Program-made: the position numbers and the translations under genes
The notes under the pieces: generated by a model
Seen by the model: only the letters and a program-made list of their open reading frames with translations
The model's database searches: none
Told to the model about the DNA's origin: nothing
In this document: positions 10,841 to 20,275 of the stretch, in pieces
Position numbering within the stretch: the stretch's first letter is position 1
Layout: every line of letters starts with the position of its first letter
NCBI RefSeq assembly: GCF_900215145.1
Contig: NZ_OBDO01000014.1
Location: forward strand, 1 to 64,000
DNA from: Geodermatophilus sabuli
GTDB taxonomy: Bacteria > Actinomycetota > Actinomycetes > Mycobacteriales > Geodermatophilaceae
Reading direction: 5' to 3'
Length of the DNA: 64,000 bases

Positions 10841-11656
10841 GTGGACCTGAGATCCGCGGTGCTCGGCCGCGGCATGGCCCGCCGGCTCGCCGACCGGCTG
10901 ACGCGTCTGGACCTGCCCACCGGTGGCGACCCGCGTCCGGTCACCGACGACGACCTGGCTGGCCTGCCCGCGCCGGCGCAGCGCTGGCTGCGGTGGTCCG
11001 GCGTCGTCGGCCGGCCGCGGGACTGGTCGTTCCGGATGCGCACGACGGGCCGGTTCCGGCTGCGTCCCGGCCAGGCGTGGATGCCGTTCGAGGCCTGGCA
11101 GTACGACTCCGGCCCCGCCGTGGCCCGCGTCTACACCATGCGGGTGGACCTCTTCGGCGTGCTGCCGATGCACGGCGTGGACAGCTACGCCGACGGCGTC
11201 GGCCGGATGCGGGGGACGCTGCTCGGCGTGGTGCCGGTCGCCGACGGCTCCGGGCCGGAGTTCGACGTCAGCGAACTGGCGACGTGGGTGGCCGAGGCGG
11301 CGATGACGGCACCGTCGATGCTGCTGGTGCCCGCCACCACCTGGTCCGCGGTGGACGACGGCTGCTTCGACCTCGCGTTCGACTCCGGCGGGAGGACGGT
11401 GACCGCGCGGCTCACGGTGGCCGCCGACGGTCGGTTGACCGGGCTCAGCACCGAGGACCGGTACGCGGCGCTCCCCGGCGGGCTGGTGCGGGCGCGGTGG
11501 TCCACCCCGGTGGAGGGCTGGCTCACCGTCGGCGGTCGGGCGCTGCCGGCGGGCGGGACCGCCGTCTGGCACCTGCCCGAGGGCGACCACGTCTACGGGC
11601 GGGTCCGGGTGGACCCGGCCTCCCTGTCGTGGAACGTGCCACCGACCGGGGGCTGA
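10841..11656 (+). CDS. DUF6544-family protein
   Basis: A 271-residue protein of unknown function. LPAPAQRWLRWSGVVGRPR near residue 45, GRFRLRPGQAWMPFEAWQY near residue 68 and the GDHVYGRVRV end are the conserved blocks of the DUF6544 (formerly DUF6920) family. No signal peptide or membrane helix is evident. The GTG start follows GGGAGGAG. Because its promoter has the best DosR-like box in the window, it is likely induced with the devR island. Confidence 0.75.
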   Translation: MDLRSAVLGRGMARRLADRLTRLDLPTGGDPRPVTDDDLAGLPAPAQRWLRWSGVVGRPRDWSFRMRTTGRFRLRPGQAWMPFEAWQYDSGPAVARVYTMRVDLFGVLPMHGVDSYADGVGRMRGTLLGVVPVADGSGPEFDVSELATWVAEAAMTAPSMLLVPATTWSAVDDGCFDLAFDSGGRTVTARLTVAADGRLTGLSTEDRYAALPGGLVRARWSTPVEGWLTVGGRALPAGGTAVWHLPEGDHVYGRVRVDPASLSWNVPPTGG

Positions 11657-11673
11657 GGAGAGCGGGGACGCGG

Positions 11674-11834
11674 GTGTACGGAACCGGACCGGGTCCGGGG
11701 GACCGCCGGGTGGTCGTGGGGGTGGACGGCTCGCCGGGTACACGCGCGCTGCCCGCTCCGGGTCCGGGGGTCCGAGGACCCCGCGCCGGCCTGAGCAGGG
11801 CGGTCCGGTCCGGCACGCCGGGCGGTCCGCAGGG
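11674..11834 (+). pseudogene. universal stress protein remnant
   Basis: From a GTG at 11674 the reading frame gives a short stretch containing RRVVVGVDGSPGTRALP, a clear UspA first-strand motif. The frame then degenerates into Pro/Gly/Arg-rich sequence and collides with the end of the convergent membrane-protein gene. No ATP-binding half is present. It looks like the 5' stump of a deleted stress-protein gene next to the stress island. Confidence 0.4.
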
Positions 11835-12917
11835 TCACCGCCGGGCCTCCTGCGGCGCGCTGTCCGGGACCCGGCCGACGCCCCGGCGCCAGAGCAGCCA
11901 GGTGACCGCACCCACCGGGACGGGTAGGAACCAGGTGAGGAACCGGAACAGCAGCACCGCGCCGGCGGCGGCCGGGGCGGTCACCCCGGCGGCGGTGAGC
12001 CCGGCCACGTAGCTCAGCTCGGCCACCCCGAGCGCGCCCGGCGTGATCGGCACGATCGTGACCAGCCGGGTCACCGAGAACACCGCCAGGACCACGAGCC
12101 ACGGGACGTCGGCGGCGGTGCCCCCGACGGTGCGCAGGCAGGTGAGGAGCAGGAGGAAGAGCGTGGCGTGGCTGGCGACGGCGGCAGCCGTGAGCTGCGG
12201 CCACCGCGCGCGCACGAGGTCGCGGGAGTCGGCGCGGAAGCGCTCGGTCCGCCCGACCCAGCCCGACGGCGGGCGGCGCCGGACCAGCCGCGCCACCCGG
12301 CCGGCCAGCCGTTCGGCCGCGGCCGCCAGCGTCGCCGCGGCCCGGTCGTGGGTCACCAGCACGACCAACGCGGCGGCCCCGGCGAGGAGCAGGGCGCTGC
12401 CGAGCAGCGCGGTCAGCCCCAGCCTCACGTCGACGTCTCCCACCAGCCCCAGCCCGGCCAGCGCGAGGGCGGGCATCGCCAGCTTGACCAGGTTGTTCCA
12501 CACGCCGGTCAGGGCCACGGCCCGCGTGATGTCGGCGGCCGGGAATCCGAACGAGTGGTACATCGCGACGTTGGTGCCGACGCCGAAGGCGAAGCCGACC
12601 GGCACGGTGTTGGAGACGGCGGTGGAGGCCTGGTCGCTCATCACCGCCCGGCCGAGGCCGAGCCCGGGCAGGGCCGCCATCCACAGCGGGGCGTAGGAGA
12701 ACAGGTTGACCAGCGCGACCGCGGCGACGAGCGCGATCTCCGCCCCGTCGACCCGGCGGACGAGGTCCCAGGCCGCGGCGTAGTCGCTGATCTGCGGCAG
12801 CGCACCGGCGAAGATCGCCACGATCACCACGACGGTCAGCGTCGTGCGCGCCGCCCGGCCGGTGAGCGCCCGCCGCAGCGCGCTGCGCCGGCGGCGGTCC
12901 CGGGGCGTCCCGCTCAC
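11835..12917 (-). CDS. flippase-like membrane protein (LPG synthase TM family)
   Basis: A 360-residue integral membrane protein of the lysylphosphatidylglycerol-synthase transmembrane (UPF0104) family, with about eight hydrophobic segments. Family hallmarks are VPVGFAFGVGTNVAMYHSFG near residue 110 and the C-terminal RLVTIVPITPGALGVAELSYV. Relatives move lipids or lipid-linked precursors across the membrane; the substrate is unknown. The GTG start overlaps the stop of the preceding fusion gene by four bases (GTGA). The protein resembles the C-terminal part of that fusion, suggesting two cooperating or duplicated flippase modules. Confidence 0.8.
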   Translation of the reverse strand: MSGTPRDRRRRSALRRALTGRAARTTLTVVVIVAIFAGALPQISDYAAAWDLVRRVDGAEIALVAAVALVNLFSYAPLWMAALPGLGLGRAVMSDQASTAVSNTVPVGFAFGVGTNVAMYHSFGFPAADITRAVALTGVWNNLVKLAMPALALAGLGLVGDVDVRLGLTALLGSALLLAGAAALVVLVTHDRAAATLAAAAERLAGRVARLVRRRPPSGWVGRTERFRADSRDLVRARWPQLTAAAVASHATLFLLLLTCLRTVGGTAADVPWLVVLAVFSVTRLVTIVPITPGALGVAELSYVAGLTAAGVTAPAAAGAVLLFRFLTWFLPVPVGAVTWLLWRRGVGRVPDSAPQEARR

Positions 12918-15313
12918 GCGCCGAAGCGGTGCTCGAGGCGCGCGGTCAGCAACCAGCCCAGCAGCGCCGGCAGCCACCAGGTCAGCACCCGGAACACGAG
13001 AGCGGCGGCGCAGGCGCTGGCCAGCGGCGCCCCGAGCGCCGTCAGCGCCAGCAGCAGGCTGACCTCCGCGGCGCCGGGCGCCCCGGTTGCCGGCAGCACC
13101 GACCACAGCAGGTGCAGAGCGGCGTAGACGGTGGCGGTGGCCAGCAGCCGCACCGAGCCCCCCGCCGCGTGCATCGCGGCGGCCAGCGCCCCCGCCTCCA
13201 GCACCACCCCGGCGGTGGACCAGCAGAACTGGGCCCCCCACCGCCAGGGGTCACCCGCCGGCACCCGGGCGAGCGTGCTCAGCAGCGACGGCGGCCGCCG
13301 CGACCCCGGGGCGGTGTCGTGCCGGCCGGCCAACCACTGGCCGGTGAGCACCAGCGCCCACGCGCCGAGACCGAGTGCGACGGCCGGCACGAGGGCCTCG
13401 GGGGCGTCCCAGTCGCCCAGCCGGCCCTCCACCGCCGCCATCACGAGCATGCCGCCGGCGACGACGACCGCGGCGACGACCGCGCCGACGCGGTAGCGGC
13501 CGATCGACCGGCGGGCGTCTTCGGGCAGCACGCCGGCCCGCTCGAGGAACCGGGCCGCCGACCGGCGCCAGCCCTCGCCGCCGTGCAGCAGCGAGGCGGA
13601 CTCCGCGACCAGCGAGGCGGCGTAGGTACGGCCGAGCGCCAGCCGCCGTTCGACGGTCATCAGCGCCGCCGCCGCGTTCGCCGCCCGGGCGAGCACGGCC
13701 AGCGCGACCGCCGCGCCCAGCCAGCGCCAGCCGCCGTCCTCCACGACGTCGAAGAACTCCGTCGCCCCGGCCAGCAGCGGCACGCCCACGAGGACCAGCC
13801 CCGCGCCGGCCGCCACGGCGAGGCGGGCCGCGAGCCCGGGTGGGCCGAACTCGGGCCGGTCGGGGTCGGGCAGGCCCAGGCGACCGCGGATCACGCGGCG
13901 CAGCGCCTCCAGCCGGGCGCGGTCGGCCCGCAGCGCGCTCCGGGTCACCGAGGTCAGGCTCATCGGCGTCAGCTGGGGCAGCGCCGCGGCCACGACGTCC
14001 GGCCCGAGCGCGGTGATCGCGCCGTCGACCACCGGGCCGGGGTCGGTGCGCAGGGCCAGGGAGGCCAGCAGCTCGGCGACGTCCGCGTCCATCGCGTCGT
14101 CCGAGGCGCCGGTGAGGGCGTTGCCGAAGTCGACCACCCACGGCCGGCCGTCGGGGTCGACCAGGAGGCTGGCGGCCACGAGGTCGTGGTGGGCCACCCG
14201 GGCTCCGCGCAGCAGCGCGACCTGCCGCCACACCTCGGTCAGCAGCTCCGGCGTCAGCTCCTCCACCGGCAGCTCGTCGAGCCCGCGGCCGACGACGTAC
14301 TCCTGCACGACGATCGCGCCGCGGTCCTTGCCGCGGGCGAGCAGGACCCGGGGCACGTGCACCCCGCGCTCCCGGGCGATCATCGCCGTGACGGCCTCGT
14401 GCTCGGCCTGCTGACCGAGGGGGGCGACGGCGTCGGCGTCCTTCACGTCCCGGACGGCCAGCAGCCGCCACAGCCGGTACAGCCAGTCCCGTTCCCGGCG
14501 GTCGGGTTCCAGCCACTTCACGTACAGCCGGCGGCCCTGCTCGTCGACGGCCTCGAACGGGATCGAGCTCCGCGCCTGGACGGCGGCCGGCCGCACGTCG
14601 CGCGCCGGCAGGCCGTAGTGCGCCAGCCACCGCGCCACGCGGTCGGGCGGCACCTCCAGCCGCGGGACGCCGAAGGCCCAGTGCACCAGCGAGCCGATCG
14701 CCCAGCCGACGCCGAGCCCGCCGGCGATGTCCAGGGGCAGGTGGGCGCCGACGTAGACGCGGGCCAGGGCGACGGCCCAGGCCAGCGCCCAGGCCGTGCG
14801 CCGGGCCCGCCGCGACAGGTACGGCACGACGGCGGTGGCCAGCGCGGCGGCCACCGCCGAGTGGCCGGAGACGAAGCCGAGGCCCTCGACCGGCCCCTCG
14901 GGGAAGTGCGCGTCCAGGGGGAAACCGCCCGGCCGCTCCCGCTGCACCACGCTCTTCACCAGGTCGGCGGCGAGGTAGGCCAGCACCCCGGAGACCAGCA
15001 TGTCCCGCGCCATCCGCACCCGGCCGGTCAGCGCCGCGACGGCGGCGACCACCGGGACCGCCGCGACGTTGCCCAGCTGCATGACCGCCCAGACGACCGG
15101 GAAGGCCTCCGGGGGCAGGTCGTTCACGATCTGGAAGAGGTTCTGCTCGAACACCGGCAGCCGGCCGCGCTGGGCGACGAGGAGGCCCAGGCCCAGCACG
15201 GCGAGACCGAGGACGACGCGCACCAGGTCGACGGGATGGCGCTGCACCGGCCGCCGGCCGGTGCGCGGCGGCTCGACCGCCGCCTCACCGGCAGGCAGGA
15301 CGCGGGAGGTCAT
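12914..15313 (-). CDS. PAP2 phosphatase / kinase-like / flippase-like fusion
   Basis: A 799-residue membrane protein with three parts. Residues 25-220 are a PAP2 lipid phosphatase with all three motifs: K120...RP128 (KSVVQRERP), SGHS 149-152 and R185...H191...D195. Residues about 240-500 are a kinase-like domain with LYVKWLE, HHDLVAASLLVD and VVDFGNAL; the usual catalytic-loop Asn is replaced, so activity is uncertain. Residues about 520-799 are a UPF0104-type flippase-like domain ending FRVLTWWLPALLGWLL. The protein probably handles undecaprenyl- or glycero-phospholipid head groups at the membrane. The ATG at 15313 is preferred to a start 40 codons upstream because the extra residues look non-coding. 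Confidence 0.8.
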   Translation of the reverse strand: MTSRVLPAGEAAVEPPRTGRRPVQRHPVDLVRVVLGLAVLGLGLLVAQRGRLPVFEQNLFQIVNDLPPEAFPVVWAVMQLGNVAAVPVVAAVAALTGRVRMARDMLVSGVLAYLAADLVKSVVQRERPGGFPLDAHFPEGPVEGLGFVSGHSAVAAALATAVVPYLSRRARRTAWALAWAVALARVYVGAHLPLDIAGGLGVGWAIGSLVHWAFGVPRLEVPPDRVARWLAHYGLPARDVRPAAVQARSSIPFEAVDEQGRRLYVKWLEPDRRERDWLYRLWRLLAVRDVKDADAVAPLGQQAEHEAVTAMIARERGVHVPRVLLARGKDRGAIVVQEYVVGRGLDELPVEELTPELLTEVWRQVALLRGARVAHHDLVAASLLVDPDGRPWVVDFGNALTGASDDAMDADVAELLASLALRTDPGPVVDGAITALGPDVVAAALPQLTPMSLTSVTRSALRADRARLEALRRVIRGRLGLPDPDRPEFGPPGLAARLAVAAGAGLVLVGVPLLAGATEFFDVVEDGGWRWLGAAVALAVLARAANAAAALMTVERRLALGRTYAASLVAESASLLHGGEGWRRSAARFLERAGVLPEDARRSIGRYRVGAVVAAVVVAGGMLVMAAVEGRLGDWDAPEALVPAVALGLGAWALVLTGQWLAGRHDTAPGSRRPPSLLSTLARVPAGDPWRWGAQFCWSTAGVVLEAGALAAAMHAAGGSVRLLATATVYAALHLLWSVLPATGAPGAAEVSLLLALTALGAPLASACAAALVFRVLTWWLPALLGWLLTARLEHRFGA

Positions 15314-15686
15314 GGCCCGGTGCTCACCCCGCGCCGGCCGGGGACCGCCGCCGGCCCCCGCGCAGGTAGGCAGCGCCAGCGACACCTGGACGACGCCCAC
15401 CAACCCGATCGCGGCGCGCTGCCGCGGGCCCAAGGTCCTCCCACCGGCGTCGTGCCATGCCGATCCCTCCCTCGACCGCGGTGTCCTCGACCGCCGCCTG
15501 CCAGGATGCCCGGCCGCTCCCGGACGCGGGAGGGGTGCCGGCGGGGCGCCGGGCAGGGACCTCCGACACCGTCGGGACGACGACGGAGGGCGGTGTCCGG
15601 TCAGCGGGTGTCGGTCGACGCTGGGGCCGCCCGCCGACGGCCCACGCGTCCCGCCCGGCCCGAGCGGGGGAGCGGAGGTCCCTGCC

Positions 15687-17222
15687 GTGACCGAGGAGCA
15701 CGCCCCCTACCCCGTGCGGGTCGAGGCGGCGATGGACCGGCCGCTGTCGCGCTGGCTGTGGCTGGTCAAGTGGTTCCTGCTCATCCCGCACGTCGTCGTC
15801 CTGGCGTTCCTGTGGGTCGCCTTCGTCGTGCTGACCGTCGTGGCGTGGTTCGCGATCCTGGTCACCGGCCGTTACCCGCGGCCGCTGTTCGCCTTCACCG
15901 TGGGCGTGCTGCGGTGGTCGTGGCGGGTCCACTACTACGGCTACGGGGCGCTCGGCACCGACCGCTACCCGCCGTTCACCCTCGCCGACGTGCCCGACTA
16001 CCCCGCGCGGCTGGACGTGCCATACCCGGAGCGGCTCTCCCGCGGCCTGGTGCTGGTCAAGTCCTGGCTGCTGGCGCTGCCGCACCTGCTGCTCCTGTCG
16101 CTGTTCGTCGGGGGCGGCATCTGGCTGGCCGGGGGCGACGGCCCGGAGGACTCCGGCTGGGCCGCCGGCGGCCTCATCGGCCTGCTGGTCCTGGTCGCCG
16201 GGATCGTGCTGCTGTTCACCGGCCGCTACCCGCAGCCGGTCTACGACTTCGTGCTCGGGTTGGACCGCTGGGTGCTGCGCGTCGCCGCCTACGTGGCCCT
16301 CATGACCGACCGCTACCCGCCGTTCCGGCTGGACATGGGCGGTGCCGACCCGGGCACCCGTCCCGTCGGCCCCGGCGGGCCCCGGCCGCAGGGCCCGACC
16401 GCGGCACCGGTGCCGCCGGCGGGCTGGAGTGCCGGTCGGGTGGTCGCCGTCGTGGTCGGCGCGCTGCTGCTGTTCACCTCCACGGGCCTGCTCGTGGGCG
16501 GCGCGAGCCTGGCGTGGGCCGACACCACCCAGCGCGAGGACGGCTACCTGTCGACGCCGACCGGTCTGCTCAGCACCTCGCGGTACGCGTTGGTCACCGG
16601 CTCGATCACCCTGGACGTCGCCGGGGACGAGTGGCTCGTCGACGACGTGCTCGGCGACGCCCGCCTGCAGGTCACCCCGGCCGACCCGGACGTGGCGGTC
16701 TTCCTCGGGGTGGCCCGCGCGGCCGACGCCGGCCGGTACCTGGCCGGCGTGGGACACCGGCAGGTCCAGGAGACCAGCCCGGACGGGCGCCTGACCGGGG
16801 GCCGGGACGTCCCGGGCAGCGCGCCGACGGGCGCGCCCGGCGACCTGGACATCTGGGTCGCGCAGGCGGAGGGCGCGGGCACGCAGACGGTCGACTGGAC
16901 GCCGGCCGACGGCGACTGGACCGTGGTGGTCATGCGGGCCGACGGCAGCGCCGGCGTGGACGTCGGCGCGCGGGCCGGTGTCACCGCGCCGGCTCTGCCG
17001 TGGCTGTGGGGTGCCCTGCTCCTCACCGGCGCCGTCCTCCTCGTGGCCGGAGCGCTGCTCGTGGGCCTGGCGGTACACCGCGCCGTGGCGTCGCCCGGTC
17101 CGGCCGGCGGCGTGCCCGCCCCGCCGATCCCGCCGCCCGGGCCCCCGGTGGTCCCGCCGGCACCGCGCAGCGCCCCGTCCACCGACCAGCCGGTCGGCCG
17201 GCTCCCGGAGGAGCCGCGCTGA
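15687..17222 (+). CDS. DUF4389-family membrane protein
   Basis: A 511-residue protein with two DUF4389 units at residues about 5-105 and 112-215. Each has a pair of membrane helices and repeated TGRYP and DRYPPF motifs. After a Pro/Gly linker a single helix (about 250) is followed by an extracytoplasmic beta-rich region (about 275-430), another helix (about 435-460) and a Pro-rich tail. Function unknown; in actinobacteria such proteins are membrane-anchored and usually standalone. The GTG start follows GGAGG. The 250 bases before it, back to the divergent fusion gene, show no other gene. Confidence 0.8.
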   Translation: MTEEHAPYPVRVEAAMDRPLSRWLWLVKWFLLIPHVVVLAFLWVAFVVLTVVAWFAILVTGRYPRPLFAFTVGVLRWSWRVHYYGYGALGTDRYPPFTLADVPDYPARLDVPYPERLSRGLVLVKSWLLALPHLLLLSLFVGGGIWLAGGDGPEDSGWAAGGLIGLLVLVAGIVLLFTGRYPQPVYDFVLGLDRWVLRVAAYVALMTDRYPPFRLDMGGADPGTRPVGPGGPRPQGPTAAPVPPAGWSAGRVVAVVVGALLLFTSTGLLVGGASLAWADTTQREDGYLSTPTGLLSTSRYALVTGSITLDVAGDEWLVDDVLGDARLQVTPADPDVAVFLGVARAADAGRYLAGVGHRQVQETSPDGRLTGGRDVPGSAPTGAPGDLDIWVAQAEGAGTQTVDWTPADGDWTVVVMRADGSAGVDVGARAGVTAPALPWLWGALLLTGAVLLVAGALLVGLAVHRAVASPGPAGGVPAPPIPPPGPPVVPPAPRSAPSTDQPVGRLPEEPR

Positions 17223-17242
17223 GCCGGGCCGCCCGGCTCAGC
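17218..17242. terminator. hairpin spanning both convergent stop codons
   Basis: Two perfect 12-base arms (17218-17229 and 17231-17242, GCTGAGCCGGGC type) around one base. The TGA of the DUF4389 gene and the stop of the convergent DUF5655 gene both lie inside the stem, so it could end transcripts from both sides. Confidence 0.6.
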
Positions 17243-17594
17243 CGGCCAGCGCCGCGGCCTCCCGCAGCCAGCCGGTGACCTCGTCGTCCACCTCGGCGGC
17301 GTCCCGCAGTTCGAGGTGGTGCACCCAGTGCCGGCGCGAGGGGTGCGCCACCTCCTTCCACCGCGGGGACGGCTCCTCCCGGTCCAGCGCGATGGACAGG
17401 ACGACGTCGGCGGCGGGGTGCGCGAGGTAGCGGCCGGGCAGCCAGAGCCATGCGAACCCGCGCCGGCGGCGGAAACCGATCTGGCTGACGGTCACCCGGA
17501 CGTCGGCACCGCCGACCGCTGCGAGGACCGCGCGCACCCGCTCGTACACCGCCCGGCCCAGCGGGCTGTCGGTCAGGAACTCCTCGGGCTTCAT
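17238..17594 (-). CDS. DUF5655-domain protein
   Basis: A 118-residue cytoplasmic protein. LGRAVYERVRAVLAAVG followed by VTVSQIGFRRRRGFAWLWLP and the C-terminal HHLELRDAAEVDDEVTGWLREA match the small DUF5655 family, whose function is unknown. The ATG at 17594 has a strong GGAGGGAGG site; the open frame upstream of it has no coding character. Confidence 0.75.
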   Translation of the reverse strand: MKPEEFLTDSPLGRAVYERVRAVLAAVGGADVRVTVSQIGFRRRRGFAWLWLPGRYLAHPAADVVLSIALDREEPSPRWKEVAHPSRRHWVHHLELRDAAEVDDEVTGWLREAAALAG

Positions 17595-17732
17595 CTCGCT
17601 CCTCCCTCCGTCGGGCGCCGATCCCGCGGCGCCGCGCGGGAAGGACTGTCGCGCGGGCGCCGGAGGAGGCACGGTGTGCGCCGTCGTCCCCAGGCGCGCG
17701 GGACGACGGCTCGAGCAGATCGAGGTCTTCCC

Positions 17733-18494
17733 ATGGTGCTGCACGACCGGAGGCCCGCGACGCCGCGCGACCCCGGGGCGGCGTTCGCCGAACTGTCCCG
17801 CATGCGCATCCCGGCCCAGCCGCTCACCGACAGCCTCGCCCGCATCGCGGAGCTCGCGACGGCGGTGCTGCCCGGCCCCGCCGAGGCGGCGGTGGCCGTG
17901 CTCCGGGCCCCGGGCGAGGTCGCGCGGGGGGTCACCGCCCCGCTGGCGGCCGACCTGGACCGGCGGTTGCAGGCCACCGGTCCGGTTCCCCTGCCGCCGG
18001 CGGACGGCGAGCCGGTGCTGATCCCGGACACCGGACACGAGGCGGTACTCGCGGAGTTCGCCTCCTGCGCCCGGCGACACGGGGTCAGCAGCGTGCTGTC
18101 GATCGGTCTGGCCCTCGACGGGCGGCCGGTCGGCTCCCTCAGCGTCTTCCGCACCGGCGGCGGCCCGTTCGACGCCGTGGCGGTGGAGCTGGCGCGGGCC
18201 TTCGCCGCGGTCGCCGCCGGCACGGTGGCCCGCGCCGGCGAGCACGCCGCCGCGGCGGAGACCGCCCGGACGTTGCGCCTGGCGATGGAGTCGCGGGCGG
18301 TCATCGAGCAGGCGAAGGGCGTGCTCATGGCCCGGCACCACTGCTCCGCGGAGGACGCGTTCCGGCGGCTGGCCACCGAGTCGCAGCGGACCAACCGCAA
18401 GCTCCGCGACCTCGCCGTCGACCTCGTGGGCGCCGTTCAGCAGCGACCGCGCCGCTCCCGAGGCGCCGCCGTCCCCGGCCGCGGGCCGGGATGA
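17733..18494 (+). CDS. GAF-ANTAR RNA-binding antiterminator
   Basis: A 253-residue regulator with an N-terminal GAF-like sensor domain (about 25-165) and a C-terminal ANTAR domain (about 180-235). The ANTAR core is [20 protein letters not shown] followed by [20 protein letters not shown], with the conserved Ala, hydrophobic and Arg positions of the three-helix bundle. ANTAR proteins bind paired RNA hairpins and prevent termination. The ligand and target RNA are unknown; no adjacent dual hairpin is obvious. The ATG at 17733 is the first good start in frame. Confidence 0.85.
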   Translation: MVLHDRRPATPRDPGAAFAELSRMRIPAQPLTDSLARIAELATAVLPGPAEAAVAVLRAPGEVARGVTAPLAADLDRRLQATGPVPLPPADGEPVLIPDTGHEAVLAEFASCARRHGVSSVLSIGLALDGRPVGSLSVFRTGGGPFDAVAVELARAFAAVAAGTVARAGEHAAAAETARTLRLAMESRAVIEQAKGVLMARHHCSAEDAFRRLATESQRTNRKLRDLAVDLVGAVQQRPRRSRGAAVPGRGPG

Positions 18495-18576
18495 CACCCG
18501 CCCCGGCGTCCCTGGGTTTGTGCAGGTGGCGCCCCGCCCACCAGGCTGGGGAGACCCCGACCGCCCGGAGGGCAGC

Positions 18577-20235
18577 ATGGACACCGCAGGCACGGACACC
18601 ACCCTGGACATCACGGCGACACCGGAGTGGGCCGCCCTCGCCGACCACCACCGCACGCTGGCCGGCCGGCACCTGCGCGATCTGTTCGCCGAGGACCCCG
18701 ACCGCGGCCGGCGGCTGACCGCCGACGCCGGGGACCTGCACCTGGACTGGTCCAAGCACCGGGTCACCGACGAGACGGTGCGGCTGCTGGTCGCGCTCGC
18801 CGAGCGGGCCGGGCTGCGCGAGCGGATCGACGCGATGTTCCGCGGGGAGCACGTCAACCCCACCGAGGACCGCGCCGTCCTGCACGTCGCGCTGCGTGCG
18901 CCGGCCGGCGCCGCGCTCACCGTGGACGGGCAGGACGTGACCGGCGACGTGCACGGGGTGCTGGCGCGGATGCGGTCCTTCGCGGGCCGGGTGCGGTCGG
19001 GGGAGTGGCGCGGGCACACCGGGCAGCCGATCCGGGCGGTGGTCAACATCGGCATCGGCGGCTCCGACCTCGGTCCGGCGATGGCGTACACGGCGCTGCG
19101 CGACTCCACCGACCGGGGGGTCACCGCACGGTTCGTCTCCAACGTCGACCCGACCGACTTCGCCGAGGCCACCCTCGGCCTGGATCCGGCGCAGACGCTG
19201 TTCGTCGTCTCGTCCAAGACGTTCACGACGCTGGAGACGCTGACCAACGCGCGGGTCGCCCGGCAGTGGCTGCTCGACGGCCTGGGCGGGGAGGAGTCCG
19301 CGGTCGCCAAGCACTTCGTCGCCGTCTCCACGAACACCGACGCGGTGCGGGAGTTCGGCATCGACCCGGAGAACATGTTCGAGTTCTGGGACTGGGTCGG
19401 CGGCCGGTACTCCTTCACCTCGGCGATCGGCCTGTCCCTCATGGTCGCGATCGGGCCGGACGCCTACGACGAGATGCTGGCCGGCTTCCACACGATCGAC
19501 GAGCACTTCCGGACGGCGCCGTTCGCCGCCAACCTGCCGGTGCTCCAGGGGCTGCTCAACGTCTGGTACACGGACTTCTTCGGCGCCCAGACCCACGCCG
19601 TCCTGCCCTACAGCCAGTACCTGTCGCGGCTGCCGGCGTACCTGCAGCAGCTGACGATGGAGAGCAACGGCAAGTCCGTCCGCTGGGACGGGCAGCCGGC
19701 GACGACGGCGACCGGCGAGGTCTACTGGGGTGAGCCGGGCACCAACGGCCAGCACGCCTTCCACCAGCTGCTGCACCAGGGGACGACGCTGGTGCCGGCG
19801 GACTTCATCGGCTTCGGCGAGCCCAACCACGACATCGGCGAGATGCACGACCTGCTGATGGCCAACATGTTCGCCCAGTCGGCGGTGCTCGCCTTCGGGC
19901 GGACGGCGGAGGAGGTCGCCGCCGACGGGACGCCGGCGGAGCTGGTGCCGCACAAGGTGATGCCCGGCAACCGGCCGTCGACGACGATCCTGGCGCCGAA
20001 GCTTACGCCGTCCACCCTGGGTCAGCTGGTCGCCCTGTACGAGCACACGGTCATGACCCAGGGCGTCATCTGGCAGATCGACTCGTTCGACCAGTGGGGT
20101 GTGGAGCTGGGCAAGGTGATGGCCCGCGAGCTGGAGCCCGCGCTGACGTCGGCCGAGGCGCCGCGGGTCGACCAGGACCCGTCGACGACCGCGCTGGTGG
20201 AACATTACCGGAGGCTGCGCGGCCGGGCGGTGTGA
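18577..20235 (+). CDS. pgi: glucose-6-phosphate isomerase
   Basis: Interconverts glucose-6-phosphate and fructose-6-phosphate in glycolysis and gluconeogenesis. The 552-residue length is standard for the long bacterial/eukaryotic PGI form. Visible motifs are [23 protein letters not shown], the signature [15 protein letters not shown] and MESNGKSV. The catalytic Glu lies in the [18 protein letters not shown] segment and the C-terminal lysine in the [11 protein letters not shown] signature. The ATG at 18577 follows CGGAGGGCAGC. It stands alone, ending at a perfect palindrome shared with the convergent prfC. Confidence 0.97.
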   Translation: MDTAGTDTTLDITATPEWAALADHHRTLAGRHLRDLFAEDPDRGRRLTADAGDLHLDWSKHRVTDETVRLLVALAERAGLRERIDAMFRGEHVNPTEDRAVLHVALRAPAGAALTVDGQDVTGDVHGVLARMRSFAGRVRSGEWRGHTGQPIRAVVNIGIGGSDLGPAMAYTALRDSTDRGVTARFVSNVDPTDFAEATLGLDPAQTLFVVSSKTFTTLETLTNARVARQWLLDGLGGEESAVAKHFVAVSTNTDAVREFGIDPENMFEFWDWVGGRYSFTSAIGLSLMVAIGPDAYDEMLAGFHTIDEHFRTAPFAANLPVLQGLLNVWYTDFFGAQTHAVLPYSQYLSRLPAYLQQLTMESNGKSVRWDGQPATTATGEVYWGEPGTNGQHAFHQLLHQGTTLVPADFIGFGEPNHDIGEMHDLLMANMFAQSAVLAFGRTAEEVAADGTPAELVPHKVMPGNRPSTTILAPKLTPSTLGQLVALYEHTVMTQGVIWQIDSFDQWGVELGKVMARELEPALTSAEAPRVDQDPSTTALVEHYRRLRGRAV

Positions 20236-20237
20236 CC

Positions 20238-20271
20238 GGGAGGGGCAGAAATGGCCATTTCTGCCCCTCCC
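20238..20271. terminator. perfect 34-bp palindrome between pgi and prfC
   Basis: A perfect inverted repeat with no loop, whose core is GCAGAAATGGCCATTTCTGC flanked by GGGAGGG and CCCTCCC. It starts three bases after the pgi stop and ends five bases before the prfC stop. The same 22-base core recurs at 41124-41145, so it is both a bidirectional terminator and a member of a repeat family. Confidence 0.7.
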
Positions 20272-20275
20272 ACGG

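Noticed and set aside
15434-15686. Small gene between the fusion protein and the DUF4389 protein
   Set aside because: Short open frames occur, but none has a ribosome-binding site or recognisable coding character; it looks like a divergent promoter region.
12929-17278. A 1449-codon open frame on the plus strand
   Set aside because: It covers the fusion gene in antisense and the DUF4389 gene out of frame; composition is that of a shadow frame.
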